From the NCBI GenBank assembly GCA_018806985.1, contig JADANN010000200.1, positions 141,001 through 205,000 of the forward strand: DNA of 64,000 nt, given 5' to 3'. The notes under the pieces are model-generated. The model did not search any database. It was not told the origin of the DNA and was given only the letters and a program-made list of their open reading frames with translations. The stretch is from Angiostrongylus vasorum. Its lineage: Eukaryota; Nematoda; Chromadorea; Rhabditida; Metastrongylidae. The translations under genes were made by a program, and so were the position numbers. The stretch's first letter is position 1. Each line of letters begins with the position of its first letter. Positions 46,094-57,862 of this stretch are shown piece by piece.

Positions 46094-46984
46094 TCAAGTC
46101 GATTCTCTTTGCAACCTTAGAGGTAGCCGTGCTAAGACATACCCACATAAGTGGAGAAGAGCGTTGTGGAGGGGGTCAAAGCAGAGCCTTGCTTTCTGAC
46201 GGATCACATCACTAACCAGTCCGCTGTCTCCTGTTTGAAGAGGGATGGTGGTGTTTTACTCCTTTCATTTTTTGTTTTCATTTCTCTTGTGTGTTCCCAT
46301 TCAATAGGGTTTGCCTATACCTCAATATGGTCACCTTTTTTCTACCTGGTTCTTTATCCCACTATTCCTTCAATGCACGACAACTTCCCATGAGTCCGTT
46401 CTCTAAATTCCGACCCTCATAGATTTCTCGGCGAGCATTTCTTTTACTAATTTCTACCTTGCTATTAACTGCTAATTCTAAGTTTTTTTTTCACTAACAG
46501 CCATTCTTTATAGTGAGAGCAACCTCCACTTGATGTTTTGGTTCTTTTTCCGTTGAATTCCTTCATGTCAACATTTTTTTAAAAAGACATTCTCTGGTTT
46601 CCTTAGAAAGTTTTCTTTTCGTAGCAACAGTTTTTGATTGGAAAATACTGGACAATCTGCAAGTTAATCTTGCTGCATTTTTGATTCGCTCCTTTTCCTA
46701 GAAAAATCTCTTTAATCTTAATCGCCTAACGCAATTCATCAACCGCGTAATTACTTCCGAATCGTTGAAATTGGAATTCGTTAACACTCGTTTGATGAAT
46801 AGGATTGACTTAATAGAGTTGCACAGTTCCTACTTCAGAGAGCGTTTTCGCTAAGGGTGGTGGTGTTAATTCTCACGTCTTCATATTGTGAGTCACCCAG
46901 ACTGCAATGCAAAACCCGTCCCATTTTGCAACAGGATCAAGATAACATGACCCATAGACAGCAGAAATCATCACCTTAGGTTCA

Positions 46985-47150
46985 GGAAAGCTAGGGTTTA
47001 GTCCATTGCTCAGAGTTACGCCTGTGACCTGCATGATCCTTGTCTGGATGGTTCGCTACCGGCTAAGGTGACCATCAGTCCTGGGGGTGTGAGTGGATAA
47101 CGACACCACTTTCTACATTGGTAGGCCACGGCAAGTCATTCCTAAGGAGA
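46985..47150 (+). repeat. SINE-1 fragment, diverged
   Basis: CATTGGTAGGCCACGGCAAGTCATTC and preceding GGTTCGCTACCGG parallel the SINE-1 body; ends are not clear. Confidence 0.4.
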
Positions 47151-47241
47151 AATATGATCTCAATCAATTCTACGATGCTACGAATGAGACGAATACATAT
47201 AGCACTTTTTAAGATTCTAGTCAAAGTCTGACGCCATCATT

Positions 47242-47560
47242 TTATCCTTTAGCTTTGGATGGATTGTTAACAAGGTGGAAATAGAAATAATCCATCGTGG
47301 GAATGATAATCAAAATAAACCATAGAAAACTTGCACGAGCTGGGTGGTGGTGTTTGATATCGTCATAAATCACCATAAAATTCCGAGATCGTTGTTCACA
47401 TTTGGTTCGTTGAATAAGTTTCGATAATAGAAGGATACAGCAGTCAACATAAATTCCCTTGCCAAAAGTGTACATAGAGGACAATGTCTATGAGTGTATG
47501 GCTGCTCTTCCCTCTCTCTCTCTACAGACATAGTACACCTCGTCAATCTTGTAAATAGTT
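47242..47560 (-). CDS. Possible exons of a membrane protein
   Basis: After ACAACAATTCAG the minus strand is open (LWKGSGNSAGQCTTIYKIDE) to a TAG, and the same frame continues from 47484 to a TAA at 47242 (YVDCCILLLSKLIQ; ASFLWFILIIIPTMDYFYFH). One hydrophobic segment is near the C-terminus. The TAG may lie in an unrecognised short intron. No family recognised; splice support is weak for the second part. Confidence 0.3.
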
Positions 47561-47676
47561 GTACATTGTCCTGCCGAATTTCCGCTTCCTTTCCACAACT
47601 GAATTGTTGTCTCTATATATCTTTCTGTCCGTATACATTCAAAAAAAAGTTTCCCAGGCTCTCCATAATCCTCTGA

Positions 47677-48550
47677 GAAGCGATTTCATGTGGCGAAAAG
47701 ATCTGCATATTCCAGCTAACTGCCAAATAAGTTAAGAAGACTAGTTTACTACTGTTTTGTTGTATGCTTTTTTCTTCTCACAAGCTCTAAAACCTAGTTA
47801 CAGCGTTTCTCGTCATCCCTCACTATCGATTTAAAGGATAAGTTGTTCTTCACTCTTCGATATCTTCTCCGTGTTAGTCAACAACTTGACACAATCTCTA
47901 GATCTTCTGAACCTATGATCTTGATTCCCTTACCTTTCAGGTGATGAAGAACATTAATGCACCATGGAGATCGCTTTGTAGCTTCATATAAAAAAGCCCT
48001 TAGGCGTGAAAAGTGGAAATTTATATGTTATTTGTTCTGTGCTCTCTTACGCATTAATATCACCTTCAAAGACAGGATTCGTTTAAATACCGAAGGAAGA
48101 AGCTGACATGCTCGTTGAGGTGGAGTTCGGCATACATATCTCAAGTTCATTGCGCTTTTTTTCGTGTTCTTCTGAGCTCCTCTAATAGTGAGGCTGTTCA
48201 GAGTCTATGAGCTTCAGTACTACTGCAAGATCTGAACTGGAGGTCTAGAGAATATTCCCTGATTTAATTAATGTTCAGCTCAAAAGTGTTAAACATTGTT
48301 AGCAAAAAACCCCTTGCCTTGAGCACAAAACTGCTTGTTCATGTTTAAAATGTAAGTGCTGCTGGAGAAATTGTTGTCGAGTGAGTCCGGAAGGCTCATC
48401 ATCGTGCTAATGCTTCTATCTATTCTAACTCCCGTAGCAAATGGACTTTGATCTTCCAATAAGAAATTTAATCATTTTTATCGTTTTTTTCCTCATTTTG
48501 GCAAAGCTCTTCAATGTAACTGAACGCTTCACTCCGTCGTTGCCAGCTAA
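47677..48550. other. No firm feature; protein-like frame at about 47905-48050
   Basis: Minus-strand frame with LRAFLYEATKRSPWCINVLH followed by HLKGKGIKIIGSEDLEI, about 50 residues. It lacks a start and clear splice sites and may be a mobile-element remnant. Confidence 0.25.
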
Positions 48551-48951
48551 TTAAACACATTGACCGATAAATGGTTTTTTTTCCTTATATTCGTTCACTC
48601 CGCACTTTTTACAACTTTCCAATAATGTCTCTAATTCAGCTAAATCATGCCTAATCAATATAAGGCGGTTCAAAACCCTCTTGTTTTCATCGCTGTAATC
48701 TTTGATTCGTCTAGACATCTAGATGAGTGTTTTGCATTCAACGTTAGGTAGACAAGAATCTTAGTACCTATAATGACGTTCGCTACAAATTACCTGTAAT
48801 TTGGTCGCATTGGTAACGATCACAGTTTTACGTATCCCTAATGTTTATCAACTTATTGGCTTTCCAGTTGTTCTCTATCATCACCTACCTTATCCTCGTC
48901 TATCTTGGTTTCGCTCGACAATTTGCTTAATAGTCGAGCTGTCCACCATTT
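48551..48951 (-). CDS. Three 3' exons of a coiled-coil protein
   Basis: Exon 48951-48889 follows CACTTTTCAG and ends AAG|GTAGGT (KWWTARLLSKLSSETKIDED). Micro-exon 48793-48768 follows AAATTACAG and ends TATAG|GTACTA (VICSERHY). Terminal exon 48692-48551 follows AAGATTACAG and encodes DENKRVLNRLILIRHDLAEL then ETLLESCKKCGVNEYKEKK, ending GQCV and TAA. All phases agree (0, 2, 1). The leucine/charged pattern of the last exon predicts an amphipathic or coiled-coil helix. A plausible upstream exon at about 49155-49058 starts with ATG (MNELWKSCYYESDSLVLGTR) but its donor is weak and a plus-strand frame overlaps it. I do not recognise the family. Confidence 0.55.
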
Positions 48952-49316
48952 CTGAAAAGTGGTTGGCGATTTAGTGCATTAACGATTAATAAATAATAAG
49001 TAACCAGATCAAATCCCCCGTACTTTTCCTCAATGTCAGCCTATTTCGTTTTTCAACGTAGACTGCTGAGAAAGGCGGTTAAACTCATCGCGAACCCGTG
49101 TTCCAAGCACCAAAGAGTCACTTTCATAGTAGCAGGATTTCCACAGCTCATTCATTCTTCGTCCCGATTCAAAGTTATTCCCGAGTTTTTAACTCTCTGT
49201 CGGTTTTATTTCGCTCTTAAATTCAGCGATTTCAGTTACAAACTTCGAGAATTTTTTTTTGCTATAAACTCGTTTGCCTAACAAAGTTACAGCTCTTAAG
49301 TTTTTTTTCCGTTTAG

Positions 49317-49690
49317 TTTTCACTGGGTGAAAACGATTGTCATCTTATTGTTCCTCTCCACCGCACGTACACCCATGCATCATCATCGTCATCATCATCA
49401 CCATCGTCGTGGCTCTGATGTCGACGATGTCCTATCCACACGAAAAGAACACATTACGGTTAGTGAACCACTGGCTATATCAATTTTTCCAATATTTTTG
49501 CTGCTTTCAGTATTTTTCACTATTATTAATACCAATTAAGACGGATATAAGTCAGATGAGATATTTATCAGAACCACGCAGCATGATGAACGTAGAGAAT
49601 GTCTGGTTTCTCAATGAATTAAGTGTAAAAATCTGCATGTCTTCTGACAAAACACAGAGAATCTGTTTGACTTTTCAACGACTGAATTAA
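49317..49690 (+). CDS. Small two-exon protein with His-rich stretch
   Basis: Exon 49317-49458 follows TTTTTTTTCCGTTTAG and ends ACG|GTTAGT; exon 49511-49690 follows TTGCTGCTTTCAG and ends in TAA. The 52-bp intron is of typical minimal nematode length and the phase is 0 at both sides. The first exon has a hydrophobic leader (TIVILLFLSTA) and a His/Arg run (HHHRHHHHHRR); the second contains YFSLLLIPIK and MRYLSEPRSMMNVENVW. The true start is unknown (the in-frame ATG is after the hydrophobic part). The His run lies in a CAT/CAC simple repeat, so its function as a metal-binding site is only a possibility. Confidence 0.4.
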
Positions 49691-50357
49691 AAATTCACCT
49701 GTACATTTCTAATATATGGACGCTAAACTCCACTAGTTAATCAATACCTATACTTTGTGTGGCGCTGTGTATTATTCCGTTCAGTAAATGAGTATTTGCC
49801 GTGGGATTTTCTGCAGGTTTGTGGTACATTGGCGGCTTGGAGGACGAAATGTCTTTCTTATGTGAAGGGTACATGTGTAATAACATGCATTACAACATTT
49901 TTAAAAAAGCGAGGATGACGCGAAACATTTTTTTTCATCTTATCATTCTTTTCATTTCTAAAGGGGGTACGGCTTGCTGTCACAGAAGCGACAGTTGCTG
50001 TATTCAGTGTTTCTTACCACCTCTCATCTGAATGACCAAGTTTTTTTTCTTCGGTGTTCATATTTAGTCCTATGATGCAAAACGTGGAGTATTCGAATTA
50101 TAATTCAGTAACTCTATCCCTAGGCAATGCTAAACCGATGGCTTCCCAAAATAATAAAAAAAGGGTAAAATAAGTTTATAACTGTGAGGTCTTCTTCAAT
50201 TTATAGGTAAGTCAAAGGTCAAGTCAATTTCTAGTTTTCCTCTTGTTTTTTGAAGAGACAAACGATTTGCTACAATCCCGTCTCAGTTTATCAATAAGAG
50301 AGTACAAATAGGTTTCCTTTACATCTCTGTCTCCAAAATAGACAGTCTTCCTTTTCA

Positions 50358-50505
50358 CAATGATGCTGAGACATTTACAAAACTCTGGACCGCAGGTGTC
50401 TGCTGTGGGGAACGAACGCGCTATTACCCTTTCCGTGTGCGAACGCGTTCACCACCATACCATGAGGATCCTTCGTTTCGCCTGTCTGTTAGCTGGTTTT
50501 TCGTT
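50358..50505 (-). repeat. FB1 element, single arm
   Basis: GATGCTGAGACATTTACAAA, CTCTGGACCGCAGGTGTCTG, GGAACGAACGCGCTATTACCC and CCATGAGGATCCTTCGTTTCG. Confidence 0.8.
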
Positions 50506-51334
50506 AGCTAGAAGAATTCGAGGGTTGTGAACATGTGTGAGTTGTGGAAAAATCTTTGCTGTATCGCAGATGAATAGATATCAAAGGTTTTCCTCATTCT
50601 ATCGAAAAGCGAAGTCGTAATCACTGCGATTAACTTGTAAGTGCGTTAATGATCACATGAACCGCTTAATCAACAAACAAACTCCGCTTGTTGTCATCAT
50701 TCGTGAAAGATCCCTCTTGGTTTCCATTGATCAAAGGACACAAACTGAGAAACACAACGGACACACTTCGATATAATGCCTACTCTATTTCATTGCTTCT
50801 TGCGGCAATGTTGCTACTACCAGTTCGCCTTGGTCGGTCGTCGCATGGATTTGCTCTTGCCTGAGGTTCTAGACGGTGCTGTCGAACATCTTCTTGGGTG
50901 GTACTTTGTAAAAATGAAAATTAGATCATCGTAGCTCTACGCGTTCAAGCATCGCCAAGAAAGAGAAGGCGATAAGCCATTGTGGAGCTAACCATCAAAG
51001 AAAGAAAAATTGGCAACGCTACAATCATTCATGCACTTTTTATTATCAAAATATGCAAAGCTTTTTGCGACAGCTTCTGCACACAAAGATTTTTTGATCG
51101 TTTCCTCTGCAGCTTCTTTCGGTTTTCTCCCACAGATGGAAGACACAAGATGCATTATGTCGGTGGTATTCGAATGAAACTAGTCAGTGATGAATTGAAG
51201 GGCAGGAAGCAGTGAACGCGTTATGAATTAAGATGGGAAATTATTGTCCATTGATAAATGAAGATTAGATAATGTGCAAGATAATAGTAGTGACGTGATA
51301 AGAAGACTGTCGAATATTTTCTACTTTATGTAGT

Positions 51335-51470
51335 TCGGAGGTTTTTCGTTGCGTCCGCACGCTGCTCTGGCTATTCACAGACGCACACGGGGTCTGGCGA
51401 TGGTTGCCGCTTGCCACAACCGTCGCTCATCGAACACGACCCAAAGGGTCGCGGCCTAGATGCATCGAAC
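51335..51470. other. GC-rich island
   Basis: About 135 bp clearly GC-richer than its surroundings (TTGCGTCCGCACGCTGCTC, GGGTCTGGCGATGGTTGCCG, GACCCAAAGGGTCGCGGCC). It has no splice sites or tRNA boxes. Probably a scrap of an older mobile element, but not matched within the window. Confidence 0.4.
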
Positions 51471-52124
51471 ATGTTTCGCTGATTTTGTTGGTTTGATTTT
51501 GAGGAGATTTTTAGAAAGTCTCCATGAATAATTGAGGAATGAAACTTCGATGCAAACGATTTTAAAGCCTAATTCCCGCTTAACAATTCATCATGTGAAG
51601 CGCTTTCGAAATTGAGTTTGCAATGGTCTTAGACTGTTTATATTATGCTCTCCAGTCACGAGGATTCCATTATTTAGCTAGTTATGTCAACCTCGGACAT
51701 AAAGTGGCGCTAGGAGCTTGAAATGTCATCGAATGACCATTCAAGGAGAAGCTTTTGAAAATGAAAATGGTTCGAAAGGTTTCGAACTGGAGATATGTCT
51801 CCATGATGGAGATATTTCATTCCTGGCCCTCTGAAGGCGATAATCTAAGCTTTGAGCGGTTGGACAGCAACTTGATACTTACGATTGAACAATCGCCTTT
51901 CATTTAGAATAGACTGAAAGTTGGACCAACTCTATAAATGGGACCGCATATCGAGAAAAAAAGGATGAGATGATGGTTGTTGTTCCAAAGTCTATTCTGC
52001 GCCTTTTTTTCATAAAACAAAAACGGTGCATTTCTCTCTCGGATTCTGAAGTTTAATGAAGTGTGAATTGCTATGGGGTAGCTCACGACATTTACCTTAG
52101 TGAGTGAATCGAAATATTTCTTAT

Positions 52125-52528
52125 CAACATCTTTTCGCCTCCCAACGGTGTACCGCCTCATCGTGGGTGGGAGGTGTTCCTGGGTGTCGGACTGCGATGT
52201 ACAGCGGAGGGATTCGTCTCCCCGGCAGGATCTCCCTAAGCTGAGAAAGACTCCGGCGTTTCCATCAGAAAGCCTAGCTAAGAGTAAACCAATACCAGGA
52301 TCCACCACCGCCTTGGTATCAAATTCGCATGGTGGTAAATCTCCCTCTGATCCACAACGGTTGCGACTGCCTGTCGTGGTAAGGACCCAGGGCAGACTCT
52401 GCCCAGGCCGCCCTCGGGATTCCAGGGAACCAGAATGGCTTAGCCAGCAAATCTCGCAAAAAATGGTGATTATGCTGTGGCCCGCACAACTAGTGATGAC
52501 GATCCCTTCAAGTATCAAGTAAGTAAGT
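52125..52528 (-). repeat. RepA copy, near full length
   Basis: Reverse complement of the 3868 copy, from TACCGCCTCATCGTGGG to CTTCAAGTATCAAGTAAGTAAG. It keeps the block AGCGGAGGGATTCGTCTCCC absent from copy 1. Overlapping long frames on both strands are repeat-derived. Confidence 0.85.
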
Positions 52529-52676
52529 AAAATTTTTTTAAAGCAGATTTTTCATAAAAGGATTCCTATTCATGATGACTTCTTAGCTACAATCAAAATG
52601 GATCACCTAAGAAAAAACTTTGATTAATGTCAAAACGATCACAACATTACTATGATGAACATGCTGAAGTCTCACG

Positions 52677-52734
52677 GAAATAACAGCGTATCTATGCAGC
52701 AGAAAGAAATAACAGCGTATCTATGCAGCAGAAA
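52677..52734. repeat. 29-bp unit, two perfect tandem copies
   Basis: GAAATAACAGCGTATCTATG followed by CAGCAGAAA, repeated once without change, then a partial GAGCAGAAAG. Confidence 0.9.
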
Positions 52735-55009
52735 GAGCAGAAAGAAAATCCACTCTTGTTGTACAAAAAATGGTCTATGAGAGGGTGCACAACCAGCGCT
52801 GCAGGAGCTGAGCCAGTTGAACGGCGAATCTGCACTCCATTCGACGTATCCGTCGCGCTCTCGTTAACTAACAGTTGCCTTTTAAAGGATTCTCATAAAT
52901 CGTAATTAAACGAGTCTTCAATAACCAGTCGACTGGAAAAAATGTCTTCGAAGGCTTCGTCACTTTCAGAACATCTGAACTACCGAAGAAGTGAAATGTT
53001 TATCTTGTTAGTAAAACTGTGTACATTCTTACGGCTCTCATTACTGAGTTCGGTTCAAGCATTTCATGGTTGCCATTGAGAGTCGGCAAATATACTTTTA
53101 ATCGGTGTTACCTTTCAATGGTACCGTACAGATTTCATATGACCAAGAAATTGATAGGCGAATTTCGAGAAATCAGAATTTGTAGGAGTTCTGATATCCA
53201 TGAAAAGTCTAGTGCCTTAAATTATTCACATAGAAGCCTTAGAAGCCCTCATTCATCGATGGGTATCTGCCACAGATGAATAAAGAGTAAGAAAAGCAGT
53301 TGTTGTTTGTTATGCAAGCAGTTATTTCTTCTTCTAACGCTGCTCAATTCATTTTCATGAGGCCCATTATTGTTTAACATTAATACTCAGCCTCATAAGA
53401 AGTAATTGTGTCGGATTCACGACTCAGCGTGTAATTTCGTCGGGATTTCCGCAGCCTTGCATAATGGCATTCGCGCTGGATAATGGTCTGCATGTACGAG
53501 ACCTTTGACTAATGAATTGCCAAGAGAGCCAAAGACGATTGTAGTTGTTGTTCTGTATGATTTGACTCCGAGTGCTACAATCTTTGTTCAGTCGTCGAGG
53601 ATACACGACACTTAAGGTCTACTCTACCCAGTCGTTTTATCACACAGTAACGAAATATGGTAATGAAAGCCCGGCACACCTTATTGTGAATCTTGTCGCG
53701 AAGACTCTCAGTTAACTCTTCCATCTTCCGACCACGCCAAGATATTCGAGTAAAATGAGACTTGCCAGAGACCAATTCTTCGAAGATTATTATGATTATT
53801 GTTCTTCGACTTACCTATCTCAGTATCACCACACTCGTAAAGCCATGCCGATGTTTTTTCTCTTTTCATTACCTGATTGAAGAACATATCGCTGACGAAA
53901 ACCATCAAAAAGCAGGAAAGGAGTCAAAGAAGTTTTATATGCTGTTTATTTACTGACATTTTACGGAGTTACGATTGTCGTCAGTAGTTCGACTAACAGA
54001 AAAATGAGATAAAATCTATCTATTTAACACTAAGATTAATGAGAAAAGGACATGCCCATTTGTCCGTTTTTTTTCTGTTTTCTTAAAGACTGGTTAGTTT
54101 TCAATCTTTTCCACCTAACACATACGCGATTTCACCTAGTTTTTGTGCCAGCCCCAGAGACTACGCGTAATTTTTTCGTGGCGATCAGTGTGCATTCAAT
54201 TCAATGCGCACTATTTATTATGCTTAAGTATGATCAACTAATTGTTAGGTATGCGTTTGCAAATTGAAGGTTTCGCAACAGTGTTTTTTGGTCCGTGGTC
54301 TATAGTCCATGTGGCATTAGATTGGTCGTATCTTAGTTTAAGTGAGGATGATAAAGAGGCGGTATCAGTACAGTACTGTGGTGTTCCAGTTAATATAGTC
54401 AGGTAATGCGTTTGCGTATGAACTACCTGTACCTTGTACCTTAACTGACACGACTAGAAAGTGTCACTTTTATTTGGACACTGTAAAGTGTTCTTTTTAT
54501 TGGCGGAAATACTAAAGAAAAATAGCTAATGGTGTTTTTGACAGGCTTCCAAGTATTACAGTTCTGGTTGGGGCGAAAGTGACAAAAACTAGAGGGTTTT
54601 TTTCATTTTCAAGCGCAAGAGACTGAGTATATCGACGTTTTATTTGGCCTGAGAGCCAATAACGATAGTACTGTTCAAGGATGGTTGCAAAAATCTCGTG
54701 ATGAAGATGAAACCTTTAAAGGTGAGGAGGTGAATAACCCACTGCCACCGAGGACTGTCATCTGAAGCCACTGTTTTGAATAAGAACAGCTCCTCGAATG
54801 TTCCCGAATGAATTTGATTTAGTTAAAGTAGCAGTTACAGCACAGTCTTTATCGAGCCCAAATCGCATGAGAAAGAGGCTGAGCGAATGAGCCGATTGAG
54901 TTAAACAAAAGAACACAACAATGAAATCTCTTTTTTCTACGTCTTTTTGTACTGCGAACAGAATCCATTTCGTTATCGAGTCATCACGTATCCCATAGGG
55001 ACACACGTT
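52735..55009. other. No firm gene; one possible small exon at about 53807-53865
   Basis: On the minus strand TGTTCTTCAATCAG precedes VMKREKTSAWLYECGDTEI in phase 0 and a GTAAGT donor, an attractive splice-bounded exon of about 58 nt, but no phase-matched neighbour was found. The rest is AT-rich and unassigned. Confidence 0.3.
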
Positions 55010-55285
55010 CTACACCGGTTGGATGTGTCCTTGAGGTGTCCTTGAGTACACACCTGGTCGTTGGTTCGTTCCCACGGCAGAAGCAAGCCAATCCGTCCTT
55101 TTCTCCAGCTTCGCCAAATTTAGGGTTCGCTGAAATATGAGAACAAGGACTTCATATATACTTTGGACTCCCATAAGTCATTCCTATAGGCCAAATAAAT
55201 ACGCGCTGACTAACCCCACCAAGAGATTAGAATACGTGTCATGTACCTAAGGGATTGATTAACGCTGAACGCCTTATCATTTACC
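55010..55285 (+). repeat. SINE-1, plus orientation, diverged
   Basis: GGTCGTTGGTTCGTTCCCAC (B-box-like), GACTCCCATAAGTCATTCC, ATAGGCCAAATAAATACGC, tail CTAAGGGATTGATTAACGC. Confidence 0.65.
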
Positions 55286-56087
55286 GTTTATGATCGTATG
55301 TGAATAAGAATTATTTCCTCATGAGGTCCAACGCACAAGGTTGGATGAAGGTGAACGAGCGGTCCACTTCCCAAAGTCGTCTCTGCATAAGAATATGGTT
55401 GTAGTTAGTGTTGAATGGTTAACAGACGAAATCGTATTCTACTCCTTTAGTTCTAGGAAAGCTGTGAAGATCTAATAGTTCTGATAGTAGTATAGCATAA
55501 TAGTATATAGTATAATAGTATGAGTGTTCTACAAGCTGCAACACCAATTACAGGCAATCGTGCCTTGATAGGAAGGGATTTTGTCTTGCGAGACAACGTA
55601 TTCGGACCTCTCACAAATCGATTATCATTGTTTTCAGAAGCCTTTTTACGAAATGTCCTCGAAAGTCAAACCACTGTCTAAGGTCCGTGATTTTGTCGTG
55701 GAAGAAAAAGACTAAAAAATTAATTTAATTTCCCCGAAAACCCAATAACACGTTTGCACTAGTCTCAAAATGGTTCACTGAGCAGGAACTACGCTGAATC
55801 CGTGACTTTCTCATTCTGTTTGAATTTCACAAAAATCGTTTCCGATAACCGTAATAAAGCAAACATGCTGTCGGATCTTGATATATAGTCACAATCTGAA
55901 AGGTCCATTATTTCGAACATTTCGCTTCATATACATTGTTTGAAAATCTTCTCTCCAGTTCCCAGGATCGAATTTCTATTAACCTCGGCATTGGAAGATG
56001 AATGCCTTGTTTTCTTGTTCAGCAATCGCAAGGTTGTTAAACAGCATACATTTACTTCTTTAGAAAAAACACAATACAATACAACAG

Positions 56088-56127
56088 TAGCTGACGTTTC
56101 GGCAGTATCGCCTTCTTCAGGGCCGCT
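56088..56127 (-). ncRNA. Hammerhead-ribozyme-like motif, intact core
   Basis: Minus strand: stem I strand GCGGC, core CTGAAGA, one extra A, stem II GGCG-ATAC-TGCC, core GAAA, then CGTC and stem I strand AGCTACTG. The core elements CUGANGA and GAAA and the cleavage-site triplet GUC are all present. One stem I pair next to the core is a mismatch. Helix III has no loop (ACGU), so activity would need a dimeric fold. Confidence 0.55.
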
Positions 56128-56224
56128 TTTCACGTGACTTCCAATGAAGAAGATTAGAACAGCTGATTATAGTCACATATGGTTGATGACAGCCAGTCAT
56201 CTCATTGGAAGTCACGTAAAAAGC

Positions 56225-56260
56225 GGCTCTGAAGAAGGCGATATTGCCGAAACGTCAGCT
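56225..56260 (+). ncRNA. Hammerhead-ribozyme-like motif, intact core
   Basis: Stem I 56225-56228 (GGCT) pairs with 56257-56260 (AGCT, one wobble). Core CTGAAGA is 56229-56235, an extra A at 56236, stem II GGCG 56237-56240 with TGCC 56245-56248 and loop ATAT, core GAAA 56249-56252, and CGTC 56253-56256 with predicted cleavage after C56256. Hammerhead motifs of this minimal type are known from Penelope-like elements; an extra core A before stem II also occurs in some natural hammerheads. Confidence 0.6.
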
Positions 56261-56547
56261 ACTGTTGTATTGTATTGTGTTTTTCTATGAAAGTAGATGT
56301 ATGCTGTATAACAACCTCACGATTGCTGAACAAGAAAAACGACGCATTCTTCTCTTCAGTTTTAAACCATTGCCATATTTTATGATTTTGATGTTAGCTG
56401 AATGCTGTAGAACAGAATCCAAGCATGTAGAATCTAAACGTCGTTATCTTCTCCAATAAAATGCTAGAGCTAGATACAGTTGTGTGATGGAAGCGAAGTG
56501 AATGAGACATCTTTATGATTCATAATATTACATAACCAAATGTGTTA

Positions 56548-56930
56548 GAAGCGGGTAGCAGAGTCGTAGTGATGCCGATCATCAAGAGCACTGTTCTGGT
56601 TCGATCCCGCTTCGGGTTCTCCAGGCCTCTTATCCTTCCAGGGTTGGGAATTTGGTACCGGATTTGTCCCGAAAAAAAACACTCTGTAACCGAAGTGAGG
56701 ACTCTTTGACCCTCCTATTTCGGGACTCCAGAGAGAATAGACTCAGCCAGCATTTTACGACATGCAAAATGATGTGAAAATGCTCAAGCAGCAGCCGAAG
56801 CAGCACGTAAAAGTTGGAAGACGTTCGTGGATGATGGGTGCGAGGAAACGAGTCTAATGTGAGAAGCGTGGGCATCAGCGTAGTAGATGTGAAAGAGGAG
56901 TCGTATAAAATGGATAAAAAAATATAACAA
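56548..56930 (+). repeat. SINE-2, near full length
   Basis: Head GGGTAGCAGAGTCGTAGTG (A box) and TTCTGGTTCGATCCCGC (B box), body GGTACCGGATTTGTCCCG, AGCAGCAGCCGAAGCAGCAC, GACGTTCGTGGATGATGG, tail GTATAAAATGGATAAAAAAA. Confidence 0.8.
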
Positions 56931-57787
56931 AGGCCAGATATGTTGAGAAATGTTAATTATCTTCTTTAAAAAGGTCCAATAGCTTTAGTATATTTTTAGT
57001 TCCCATACGAGTTTCAAAGTAGTTCTTTACACTTGCCCTTTTCTTCTCTCTTCATCCTAGTTTTTTGCTGCTTTATCGTTCCCATTGCTTATCGTCTTCT
57101 GCATTATTCTCTGGAAGAAAATTACCTTTTGTTGAATTATTAGCAGCCTAAATCTAAACAACATAAGAGCCCATTAGATCTAACCTGAAATTCAATAGGT
57201 CGTTTGGCTGTGTAGGTAAGGAAATTTTTAGTGAAACTAAGAAACTTCCATAATGACATTTGAAGAGTTCTCTTTTACAACTGCTAACCATGTTATTTTT
57301 TATCTTTTCCTTCTCACAGTTGTATTAAAAAAAAATGCTTAGTCTGCTCAAATGCTTTGTCTATTCATCAATCTTACACAGTATGATGGAAAGAAACGTG
57401 AAAGAATAGCGTCATTAAGCGAACGAGAAAATCTAGCACTGAGTATAGCAACGACTTTAAAATTGAATTCCTCTTCATAATGATGAATTCAACAAAGCTT
57501 TTCATGCTTCATAAAGTCCTCATTAACTCGTATTCATAGGAGATTCCAACATAGCCTTAATGGCCCACAGAATTTTTCTGTGATGATTTATTCTCAGTCC
57601 ACGATTCCCACGATTTTTCAGAATTCACTGGACTGCAGAAACTTAACAGAACAGTTTTTTTCAGTTCGTTTTAGTTTTTCAGCCCTTTTAAAATTTCTTA
57701 TTATCATTCCATAGCTTCTCAAGGGATACAGTTTCCAGAAAGCTCTATTCAAGTCGATATTTAACACATGACCACTCTAAACTGGTT

Positions 57788-57862
57788 CATATATGTATAT
57801 GCACATACATATATACATACATATATTTGTATGTAAACTATATACGTATATATATAGTTTTT
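57788..57862. repeat. TA/CA-rich microsatellite
   Basis: Interrupted (TATA/CATA)n tract with ATATATGTATATGCACATAC and TATACGTATATATATAG. Confidence 0.9.

Larger units (their letters stand above)
55927..56370. mobile_element. Back-to-back PLE pseudo-LTRs (inverted repeat)
   Basis: Left arm 55960-56155 (-) and right arm 56203-56370 (+) are reverse complements at roughly 90 percent: both read, outward, CATTGGAAGTCACGT, AAAAGCGGC, the hammerhead block, CAGCTACTGTTGTATTGTAT, ATGTATGCTGT and GATTGCTGAACAAGAAAA. The left arm extends to GAGGTTAATAGAAATTCG, the pLTR block shared with 22860-23110. No protein-coding PLE sequence adjoins either arm. Confidence 0.8.
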
